From assembly GCA_017419895.1 (NCBI GenBank), contig JAFOKI010000303.1, forward strand, positions 1 through 6,281: a stretch of 6,281 nt of DNA. The letters run 5' to 3'. Position numbers and translations under genes: made by a program. Below are positions 1 to 5,169 of this stretch, one piece after another. Under the pieces are notes generated by a model. That model did not search any database, was not told the origin of the DNA, and saw only the letters and a list, made by a program, of their open reading frames with translations. Within the stretch, counting starts at the first letter, position 1, and every line of letters starts with the position of its first letter. This stretch comes from Eubacterium sp. (GTDB lineage Bacteria > Bacillota > Clostridia > Peptostreptococcales > Anaerovoracaceae).

Positions 1-74
1 CCGGGAGCAAGCAATATGACGAGCAGAGCTATAAGTGCTGCGATGATTATGAGAATTACGTATACTGTGTTCAT
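1..74 (-). CDS. N-terminus of a membrane-anchored protein (partial)
   Basis: An ATG at 74-72 opens a reading frame that stays open to the window edge, giving 24 codons. The peptide begins MNTVYVILIIIAALIALLVI and continues LLAP. It is almost entirely hydrophobic with no charged residue, so it is an uncleaved N-terminal membrane anchor or the first membrane helix; no lipobox cysteine is visible in this piece. It starts 6 bases after the stop of the MFS transporter gene and has only a weak purine stretch (GACGAG) upstream, overlapping the end of that gene. It is therefore probably co-transcribed and translationally coupled with the transporter. The catalytic or functional part lies outside the window, so no function can be given. 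The reality of the gene rests on the tight spacing and the clean helix. Confidence 0.6.
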   Translation of the reverse strand, partial: MNTVYVILIIIAALIALLVILLAP

Positions 75-80
75 GTCGTG

Positions 81-1520
81 CTACTCGTCGAATGCTTCGA
101 TGCCGTGAGTGTTCTCGAGCTTTCTGGCCTTTATGTTTTTTACGCGGGTAGTGAAGACTATCCAGCTGAGCGCGAACATGATCGTGGCGTATACAGGCAG
201 CGCGCGCCACGCGAGCGAAGCTTTGAACACAAGTCCGAGGAGGATAGGCGTGACCGTCTGCGCGGACATGCTGGCTGCGTAGTAGAATCCGGTGAATCTT
301 CCGATCTGTTTGTTCGAACAAAGCTCCACAACCATCGGGAACGAACAGTTATGCACCAGCGCCATACCGAAGCCTTTGATAGCCCATACCCCGAACAGAA
401 GCTTTGGGAAAGCGGCTTCGCCATTGGCTCCGACGATTTCTCCTGTCGGGTGCACGAAACACATAACCGCCATCGCGAGAACGGTAACGATAAGGCCGCT
501 CGCGATCGTCCATTTCCGTCCTATTCGGTCGGCGATCGATCCCGCGATCGCGAAGCCGATAACGCTTGCGAGTCCGCCGACTATCGTCAGGATCATCGTT
601 GCGCTTGATACCGAGTTCAGGTAATAGATGACGTAGTTTCCGATATATGTTCCGATAGCGTTGTCTGCCATGAACCAAAGGAATTCCGCGCCGAGTATGG
701 CCATGAGCATTTTTCTGTTTGCGTCGGACATCGGTCCGTTGTCGTCTACAGGCGTCTCGATGGCAGCAAGTTTTTCGCCAAGAGCAAGCTCTTCTTTAAT
801 TTCTTCTTCTATTTTGTTTTCCTTGATTGTCGCGAAAAGCACGAATGCAGAGATGACCATGAGGATGGACGCGATGATGAACGGGGTTTCGATGATCCAA
901 AGTTTTCTGGCTTCGTCCGAAACGTTTATGTATTCTGAGAGCTTCAGGAATATGCCGAGTACAGTCGCCGCAGCGCCTCCGAAATAGCCCATGATATTGA
1001 TGATACCGTTCGCTTTCGCGCGGAGCGGTTTGGGAGTGATATCCGGCATCAGAGATACAGCCGGGTTTCTGTACATCATCATGAACATCAGAACGATCGC
1101 CATCATGATAACCATCCCGACTATGTTGTTGTTATGGAAGAAAAGCGGAATGAAAGGGAAGGCGATGGCCGAAACCATTGTACCGACAAGGATGTAAGGC
1201 ATACGTTTACCGATAGGCGTCTTGGTCCTGTCGGAGAGATTGCCGAAAATCGGGAGGAGTATGAGCGCGGCGAGATTGTCGCATGCCATGATGATGCCTA
1301 CGATCCACTGAACGTTCAGTATCTTGTCCGGATCGCCCGCTTTCAGCTCAGCCGAGGATATATGGTACATCCTTCTCGCGAAAATGTCCGTCAGAAATGT
1401 AGGGCACCACGAGTCATACACCTGCCACAGGAGAAGGATTCCGAAGAACGCGAATCCGATCAGAAAAGTGCGCTTGTAATTCAGCCTGAGGATACCCGGT
1501 TGTGTTTTTGAGATTTTCAT
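81..1520 (-). CDS. MFS transporter, SLC45/sugar-carrier-like
   Basis: This is a 479-residue, 12-helix secondary transporter of the cytoplasmic membrane. The first helix covers about residues 17-38. The MFS loop 2-3 signature is GNLSDRTKTPIGKR (93-106), the form seen in SLC45/sucrose-type and glycoside-pentoside-hexuronide carriers. A degenerate second copy in the C-terminal half is AGSIADRIGRK (326-336). The stretch RNPAVSLMPDI (151-161) with the following RAKANGI also fits these sugar carriers. A charged, Glu/Lys-rich cytoplasmic loop (about 233-270) separates the two six-helix halves. Length is normal and the frame intact. The ATG at 1520 is preceded by GGAG at 1527-1530 with a 6-base spacer. 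The gene has its own promoter (1563-1590) after the regulator's terminator, so it heads a separate unit with the membrane-anchored gene downstream. Family knowledge suggests cation-coupled sugar or glycoside transport; the substrate cannot be read from the sequence. Confidence 0.9.
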   Translation of the reverse strand: MKISKTQPGILRLNYKRTFLIGFAFFGILLLWQVYDSWCPTFLTDIFARRMYHISSAELKAGDPDKILNVQWIVGIIMACDNLAALILLPIFGNLSDRTKTPIGKRMPYILVGTMVSAIAFPFIPLFFHNNNIVGMVIMMAIVLMFMMMYRNPAVSLMPDITPKPLRAKANGIINIMGYFGGAAATVLGIFLKLSEYINVSDEARKLWIIETPFIIASILMVISAFVLFATIKENKIEEEIKEELALGEKLAAIETPVDDNGPMSDANRKMLMAILGAEFLWFMADNAIGTYIGNYVIYYLNSVSSATMILTIVGGLASVIGFAIAGSIADRIGRKWTIASGLIVTVLAMAVMCFVHPTGEIVGANGEAAFPKLLFGVWAIKGFGMALVHNCSFPMVVELCSNKQIGRFTGFYYAASMSAQTVTPILLGLVFKASLAWRALPVYATIMFALSWIVFTTRVKNIKARKLENTHGIEAFDE

Positions 1521-1562
1521 TTTTAACTCCGCTTTCTCATATTGATGACGAGAAACACTGAT

Positions 1563-1590
1563 ATTATAAGTATATCATGTTTCATGTAAC
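1563..1590 (-). promoter_or_regulatory. Putative sigma-70-type promoter of the MFS transporter
   Basis: On the minus strand, a perfect -10 box TATAAT (1563-1568) lies 16 bases downstream of GTTACA (1585-1590), which matches four of six positions of the -35 consensus. Transcription would start near 1555, leaving a leader of about 35 bases before the transporter ATG, including its ribosome site. The position directly after the upstream gene's terminator fits. The spacer contains two CATG copies three bases apart, which is not enough to call an operator. Confidence 0.55.
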
Positions 1591-1646
1591 TTGTCGTAGT
1601 TTGAGGGTGATTTCAGGTATTGGAACAAAGTCGTTACCGGGACATG

Positions 1647-1680
1647 AAAAAGCCCCGCCGCCTGGGTGGCAGCGGGGGCT
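1647..1680 (-). terminator. Rho-independent terminator of the XRE/zinc-ribbon gene
   Basis: Read on the minus strand, AGCCCCCGCTGCC (1668-1680) can pair with GGCGGCGGGGCT (1651-1662) around a short ACCCA loop, with one bulge and one G-T pair. A run of five T residues (1651-1647) ends the stem. It begins 13 bases after the stop codon of the regulator gene. The plus strand has no T-tract after the hairpin, so termination is one-directional. It separates the regulator from the transporter unit. Confidence 0.92.
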
Positions 1681-1693
1681 CGACTGAAAGTTC

Positions 1694-2458
1694 TTATCTT
1701 TTCTTGTACAGAACGAGTTCGGGATTCGCGCCTTCCGCTTCGTAAGTGCAGATCATGATGAAATCCATGTTTGCGAGGACGCCGAAGCACCTGTCTCCGC
1801 CGAATTCCGGTTCCAGCTGGTTCCCGAGATATGTTGTATTGTCGTCAAGAAATTTCACCTTGGCACCGCCCGGAAGCCTGTATTCGAGGTTTACGTATTT
1901 CCCGACAAGCGCGTTAAGCTTTTCAAGTTTAGGCATGCCCTCAACATGCAGATCGTTGATCTCGTCTATAAGCTGTTTCTTGAACGCTTCGAACTGGCCG
2001 TCGTCGCTGAGTTCCTCATATCTTTTCCAATAATCAAGATTGGGAAGCATATTCTTCATGTATTCGCGGGCTTGATCTTCTGTGAAGCCCTGGCTCACCA
2101 TCTGGGGAACGCATACTTCGATCAGGTCGTTCATATCGCTGTATGTGTATGTCCCGTCGGCATAGCACCATTTGCAGTAATCCTCGTTGAGCGTGCCGTC
2201 TTTGTTCCTGCCGATGATCGCGTCATCAAGAGGCATGCCGCAGCACTGGCATACAAGCTGGCGCGGCGACCCGAGCAGGGTATTGATGGAGACCCCGAAA
2301 AGAGCCGAGAGCAACTTGAGCGTTTCGGTGTTCGGTACGGTCTCACCGGTTTCCCAACGCGATACGGCTTGCCTGGTCACAAAGACCTTAGCGGCGAGAT
2401 CGTCCTGCGAAAGGCCGTTCTTTGTTCTGAGTTCATGTAATACATCTTTTGTGGTCAT
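1694..2458 (-). CDS. XRE-family regulator with zinc-ribbon domain
   Basis: A 254-residue protein with three visible parts. Residues 6-61 form an XRE/Cro-C1 helix-turn-helix; LSQDDLAAK (16-24) and VTRQAVSRWETGETVPN (27-43) hold the turn and recognition helix, so DNA binding is very likely. Residues 70-105 carry C70-x2-C73 and C95-x2-C98 with the GMPL and NEDYCKWCY context typical of the putative zinc-ribbon family Zn_ribbon_2 (PF12674); an extra C72 lies between the first pair. A helical segment (about 107-182) follows, then a beta-rich end (183-254) that I do not recognise. The ATG is fixed by GGAGGT (2465-2470) with a 6-base spacer. It lies 131 bases after the acetyltransferase gene and ends in its own terminator. 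The ligand is unknown; metal or redox sensing is an inference from the cysteines. The target could be its own promoter or the upstream cassette. Confidence 0.88.
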   Translation of the reverse strand: MTTKDVLHELRTKNGLSQDDLAAKVFVTRQAVSRWETGETVPNTETLKLLSALFGVSINTLLGSPRQLVCQCCGMPLDDAIIGRNKDGTLNEDYCKWCYADGTYTYSDMNDLIEVCVPQMVSQGFTEDQAREYMKNMLPNLDYWKRYEELSDDGQFEAFKKQLIDEINDLHVEGMPKLEKLNALVGKYVNLEYRLPGGAKVKFLDDNTTYLGNQLEPEFGGDRCFGVLANMDFIMICTYEAEGANPELVLYKKR

Positions 2459-2493
2459 ATCAGCACCTCCCGCAATCTAGTCTATTACAGGGA

Positions 2494-2547
2494 CGAAGAT
2501 AATGCACGCAACCTGCTGTTGCTATTATGGGTTACGCGGCATCTTCG
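2494..2547 (-). repeat. Nested inverted repeat upstream of the XRE gene
   Basis: The 131-base gap between the acetyltransferase stop and the regulator start contains a 7-base inverted repeat, CGAAGAT (2494-2500) and ATCTTCG (2541-2547). Inside it is a second stem, GCAAC (2508-2512) with GTTGC (2518-2522), around a 5-base loop. No T-run follows either stem, so this is not a normal intrinsic terminator. It could be a leader structure of the regulator mRNA or an operator, but stems this short also occur by chance. I found no convincing -35/-10 pair in the gap. Confidence 0.3.
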
Positions 2548-2589
2548 ATTTCTTCACATCCGGTTCGGACTTCTCGGCACAGTCACGGG

Positions 2590-3351
2590 TTACCCATTCT
2601 CTCTAGTTTTTGATACCATCTTCAGGAATCTTTTGTCGTTCATCTGCTCGTTGGTCAGATATTTTCCGTCATGGAACAAAGCGTATGTTGTGACCGGTGT
2701 CGGCGCGTTCTGCGCTTCGTTTTTTGTGACGATATGTACTGCTTTGAACGGAATGCCATGTTCTTTTGCGGTCTGCTCAACTATTGGAACGTACTTCGCG
2801 TTGAACGGGCATTGGTTCGTATAATACAGGATGTAACCGGATCCGTCCGCATGGGGATGTTTGGCGCAGGCTTTGAACCTCGGCGTCTCCGCATCGGGCG
2901 AAAAGGGAAGATACCAGAGCTGAATGCCGTTATCTGATTCGTCACAGACTGTGAAACCTTTGTATTTCAGGTATTTCGGATCGGCGAGAAACGGTTTTTT
3001 CTTCGCGGAGCTCAGGATGCAAAGTCCTTTTCTGCCTTTTCCTTTACTATCATCGATACATGCAGCAAGCAGATCGTTCGAATAACCGTGTCCCTTGAAA
3101 GAGCCTGAGACCCACAGACAGTCGATATACATGTATCCGTCAGCATCGATCGGGTTCCACGCGTTCTCCGCCGGAATGTATTCAATGAAGCACTTGCCGC
3201 GCTCCGTGCTTTTCAAAAACACAAGTCCATCGTCGAATCGCTCCTCAAGCCATGCTTTTTTTGAAGCGACCTGAACGTCTTTGTTGTTGGAGATGGCGCA
3301 GCAAATGTGTTCGGACTCGAGATTGTCTTTTGTGACATTGATGTATTCCAT
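2590..3351 (-). CDS. GNAT N-acetyltransferase with C-terminal YoaP domain
   Basis: A 253-residue cytoplasmic protein. The N-terminal half is a GNAT domain: the strand YMYIDCLWVSG (73-83) leads into the acetyl-CoA phosphate-binding turn FKGHGYS (85-91) and helix NDLLAACID, then the GLCILSS strand (109-115). The C-terminal part (about 155-250) matches the YoaP-like domain, as in Bacillus subtilis YoaP, which has similar total length. That part looks thioredoxin-like: YYTNQCPFN (176-184) resembles a glutaredoxin active-site strand but has one cysteine (C181), and PTPVTTYALFHDGK (217-230) resembles the cis-proline strand. The ATG is supported by AAAGGA (3360-3365) at 8 bases. The gene starts 21 bases after the GyrI-like gene, so co-transcription is very likely. 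The acetyl acceptor is unknown. There is no clear terminator after it. Confidence 0.85.
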   Translation of the reverse strand: MEYINVTKDNLESEHICCAISNNKDVQVASKKAWLEERFDDGLVFLKSTERGKCFIEYIPAENAWNPIDADGYMYIDCLWVSGSFKGHGYSNDLLAACIDDSKGKGRKGLCILSSAKKKPFLADPKYLKYKGFTVCDESDNGIQLWYLPFSPDAETPRFKACAKHPHADGSGYILYYTNQCPFNAKYVPIVEQTAKEHGIPFKAVHIVTKNEAQNAPTPVTTYALFHDGKYLTNEQMNDKRFLKMVSKTRENG

Positions 3352-3372
3352 TGATGTAGTCCTTTCCTGAGC

Positions 3373-4005
3373 CTATTTCATCCTGATTGGATGCCGTATG
3401 ACGGTTTTCAGCTTCTCCGGAGCGGTTTTTCTTGCGTCGCTCAGATAAATCTCATGGTGCAGCCTCCGGTCGGTGATGTCAAGGACATATCCTTCCTTCT
3501 CCATGTAGTCGTGCATCATCTGCACTGTCGCAGGTTCGTCGTCATAGGGACCGATATGCATGCACTGTACGCACAATCCTTCGTCATAAGTCATGAATTC
3601 GACTAGTGAAAAATCTTGTTTCTTTTTCTTTGATGCTTCTGCTTTCGCCCAGCTGAAGTCGGATTCTGTAACAAAGTCAGGCAGGCGGATCACCGAGATC
3701 CAGTTAAAGTCTTCTTTGTGCGAATAGTCGACACCGGAAACTCCGTCCTGCCACCAGAAGCCTTCCAGCGGCGGAACGACATAGTCGAAATAACCGTCGA
3801 TCTGATGATCGCCTTTTTTACTCATCTTGATCGTAAATGCTATGCCGTAAAGCAGACCTATCGACTGTTTGTATTCGCCGTCTTCAGTGTTCGGATCTCC
3901 ATGACCGCGAACAGCGATATAGTTCATGCGGGGCACTGTCACGATGGACGGTTTGTTTTTCGGCATGTAGAATTCTTTGTATTCTTTTTTGAAGTCAAAG
4001 GCCAA
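3373..4005 (-). CDS. GyrI-like small-molecule-binding protein (TTG start)
   Basis: A 210-residue protein of the GyrI-like/effector-binding superfamily in its stand-alone, DNA-binding-free form. It begins AFDFKKEYKEFY and continues with SIVTVPRMNYIAVRGHGDPN, the usual N-terminus of this family. Also visible are VPPLEGFWW (77-85), HIGPYDDEP (150-158, the conserved H-x-GPY turn) and HEIYLSDAR (184-192), whose Glu is a typical ligand-pocket residue. The start is TTG at 4005, because GGAGGA (4012-4017) lies exactly 6 bases upstream. An ATG at 4023 would put that ribosome site inside the gene and has none of its own. Established family knowledge is that some GyrI-like proteins bind hydrophobic drugs and some hydrolyse cyclopropanoid DNA-alkylating compounds. 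Either role is possible here; the natural ligand is unknown. It sits between the flavoprotein and acetyltransferase genes with gaps of 33 and 21 bases. Confidence 0.9.
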   Translation of the reverse strand: MAFDFKKEYKEFYMPKNKPSIVTVPRMNYIAVRGHGDPNTEDGEYKQSIGLLYGIAFTIKMSKKGDHQIDGYFDYVVPPLEGFWWQDGVSGVDYSHKEDFNWISVIRLPDFVTESDFSWAKAEASKKKKQDFSLVEFMTYDEGLCVQCMHIGPYDDEPATVQMMHDYMEKEGYVLDITDRRLHHEIYLSDARKTAPEKLKTVIRHPIRMK

Positions 4006-4011
4006 TGTTAT

Positions 4012-4017
4012 TCCTCC
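4012..4017 (-). promoter_or_regulatory. Ribosome binding site fixing the TTG start of the GyrI-like gene
   Basis: The sequence GGAGGA on the minus strand lies 6 bases before TTG (4005-4003). It is one of the strongest ribosome sites in the window. Its placement rules out the in-frame ATG at 4023 as the main start, since that would bury the site in codons 3-4. Confidence 0.85.
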
Positions 4018-4038
4018 AATCATCTTTTGATGTCATGT

Positions 4039-4575
4039 CTATATGATCGATTGCCCGAGCCGCGCGGCTTTTTCCAGATCTTCTTCGCGAACTTCGCCTT
4101 TTTCCCTCGCTCCGCAGGCCAGAACCATCCCCGCATCATCCAGATGAAAGAAATCCAGGACGAGTCTGTACTGGGTGATGATCGAATCGAACATCTCGGG
4201 AAGCTCTGCAGCTCCGACAAGTATAAGTCCGAGTTTCCGGATCGCGAAGCGGCTGCGCATCGGCGTATGCAGCCTGTCAATCACTGCTTTCAGCTGAGCG
4301 CTGAGACCGTAAAAATATACAGGCGAGGCGATGATGAGAACATCGGCCCTACAAAGCTTCCCGTAGATGATCTGCATGTCATCCTTCTGCGCGCACACGT
4401 TCCCATCGCTAAAGTAGCAGGCATTACAGCCTTTGCAGGGAGCAACTTTTGAGTCGTGGACCGATATGACTTCGACTGTGTTACGGTCTCCTGCACCTTT
4501 GACGAAAGCGTCTACCAGTCTGTCCGTGTTTCCGTTTTCCCTGGGGCTTCCAGATAGTACAACGATTCTGCTCAT
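4039..4575 (-). CDS. NAD(P)H-dependent FMN oxidoreductase, iron-sulfur-flavoprotein-like
   Basis: A 178-residue flavodoxin-fold protein of the FMN_red/NADPH-dependent FMN reductase family. SGSPRENGNT (8-17) is the FMN phosphate-binding loop after the first strand (RIVVL). ASPVYFYGL (83-91) and KAVIDR (96-101) are the second flavin-contact region. Four cysteines at 47, 50, 53 and 61 give C-x2-C-x2-C-x7-C followed by KDDM. This fits the compact motif that holds a 4Fe-4S cluster in archaeal iron-sulfur flavoproteins, though many bacterial relatives carry similar cysteines without a proven cluster. The ATG at 4575 is chosen because AAAGGA (4585-4590) is 9 bases upstream. ATG at 4581 is too close to that site, and the longer TTG reading from 4599 would include it. 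The protein probably moves electrons from NAD(P)H to a small-molecule acceptor such as a quinone or nitro compound; the substrate is unknown. It lies 35 bases after the Nudix gene and 33 before the GyrI-like gene. Confidence 0.88.
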   Translation of the reverse strand: MSRIVVLSGSPRENGNTDRLVDAFVKGAGDRNTVEVISVHDSKVAPCKGCNACYFSDGNVCAQKDDMQIIYGKLCRADVLIIASPVYFYGLSAQLKAVIDRLHTPMRSRFAIRKLGLILVGAAELPEMFDSIITQYRLVLDFFHLDDAGMVLACGAREKGEVREEDLEKAARLGQSII

Positions 4576-4584
4576 ATGCATCTG

Positions 4585-4590
4585 TCCTTT
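4585..4590 (-). promoter_or_regulatory. Ribosome binding site fixing the flavoprotein start
   Basis: AAAGGA on the minus strand is 9 bases before the ATG at 4575 but only 3 bases before the in-frame ATG at 4581. It also lies inside the longer TTG frame. It therefore favours the 178-residue protein beginning MSRIVVLSGSPR. Confidence 0.7.
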
Positions 4591-4610
4591 GTTAAACAAT
4601 ATTGTAGGAT

Positions 4611-5093
4611 CTATCTGTCATCCGATATGAAATGCTTCAATTCTATAGACGGATTCAGAAGTTCTGTTCTGAAGAATTCCGGGAAATAGCGTACCGGATC
4701 GTCCGGTGCTATCCAGCGTAGATGCTCTTTCCGGTCGTCCTCGGTAAAGCTGCTGCTTATCGGAACGAAATCGTCCGGAACTTTCATATAAAAATAGAAA
4801 GAAATCTCATAAATGGTTTTTCCGAAATTCGGAGCGGCATCACCGTAGAAATAGTTTTCATGGATTAACCCCAGCCAGTCTATATCCAGTCTGACACCGG
4901 TTTCTTCGAATACTTCACGGATCACTGCCTCTTCAGCGGTCTCGCCGAACTTTATCCTGCCGCCGACTGAATACTGATACTCGGGGTACTTGCTGCTGCC
5001 GACCATAAGCAGTTTTCCGTCTTTCAATATGATGGCTCCTGCCCGGATATTTATCAACCCGTCCCCGCACGGGACGCACATGTCTTTGTTCAT
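4611..5093 (-). CDS. Nudix hydrolase
   Basis: A 160-residue cytoplasmic hydrolase. The full Nudix box G-x5-E-x7-REU-x-EE-x-GU is present at residues 45-67, with G45, E51, R59, E60, E63, E64 and G66 all intact, so Mg-dependent hydrolysis of a nucleoside-diphosphate-linked substrate is expected. The preceding beta strands (NIRAGAIILKDGKLLMVGSS) and the following substrate-loop region are of normal length. A short N-terminal extension contains C-x2-C (MCVPCGDG), too little for a zinc site on its own. The ATG at 5093 is supported by AAGGAA (5100-5105) at 6 bases; longer in-frame starts (TTG at 5132, ATG at 5117) lack such a site. It is the first gene of the tight run, 76 bases after the lipoprotein gene. 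The substrate cannot be told from the sequence; clearing oxidised or damaged nucleotides is one possibility. Confidence 0.9.
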   Translation of the reverse strand: MNKDMCVPCGDGLINIRAGAIILKDGKLLMVGSSKYPEYQYSVGGRIKFGETAEEAVIREVFEETGVRLDIDWLGLIHENYFYGDAAPNFGKTIYEISFYFYMKVPDDFVPISSSFTEDDRKEHLRWIAPDDPVRYFPEFFRTELLNPSIELKHFISDDR

Positions 5094-5099
5094 TATTCT

Positions 5100-5105
5100 T
5101 TCCTT
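5100..5105 (-). promoter_or_regulatory. Ribosome binding site fixing the Nudix start
   Basis: AAGGAA on the minus strand precedes the ATG at 5093 by 6 bases. It lies within any longer reading from 5117 or 5132, so it selects the 160-residue product starting MNKDMCVPCGD. Confidence 0.7.
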
Positions 5106-5169
5106 CAAGAAACTCATATATGCCGCAGTCAAAAACTATGACTTAACCGTTTTCATCCGCGCATACGAA

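Noticed and set aside
78..608. Plus-strand open frame of 176 codons opposite the MFS transporter
   Set aside because: It is antisense to a clearly recognisable transporter, has an Arg/His/Glu-rich composition typical of shadow frames, and has no family features or ribosome site.
1575..1590. CATG-TTT-CATG in the promoter spacer of the transporter, considered as an operator
   Set aside because: CATG is self-complementary and the flanking bases do not extend the symmetry, so there is no real dyad.
2559..2569. TCCG-AAC-CGGA mini-hairpin after the acetyltransferase gene, considered as a terminator
   Set aside because: Four base pairs with a 3-base loop and no T-tract is not enough for termination.
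2529..2593. Two copies of GGGTTAC 58 bases apart flanking the acetyltransferase/regulator gap
   Set aside because: A 7-base direct repeat at this spacing is expected by chance, and one copy overlaps the acetyltransferase stop codon.
3718..4452. Plus-strand open frame of 244 codons
   Set aside because: It is antisense to both the GyrI-like and flavoprotein genes, whose motifs are unambiguous. The long frame is a by-product of codon bias.
5094..5140. TTGACT on the minus strand, considered as a -35 box for the Nudix cassette
   Set aside because: No acceptable -10 box lies 16-18 bases downstream; the TATATG in this gap is only 6 bases away.
5127..5143. AGTCA...TGACT hairpin after the lipoprotein gene, considered as a terminator
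   Set aside because: The stem is only 5 bases with a 7-base loop, and no T-run follows on the minus strand.
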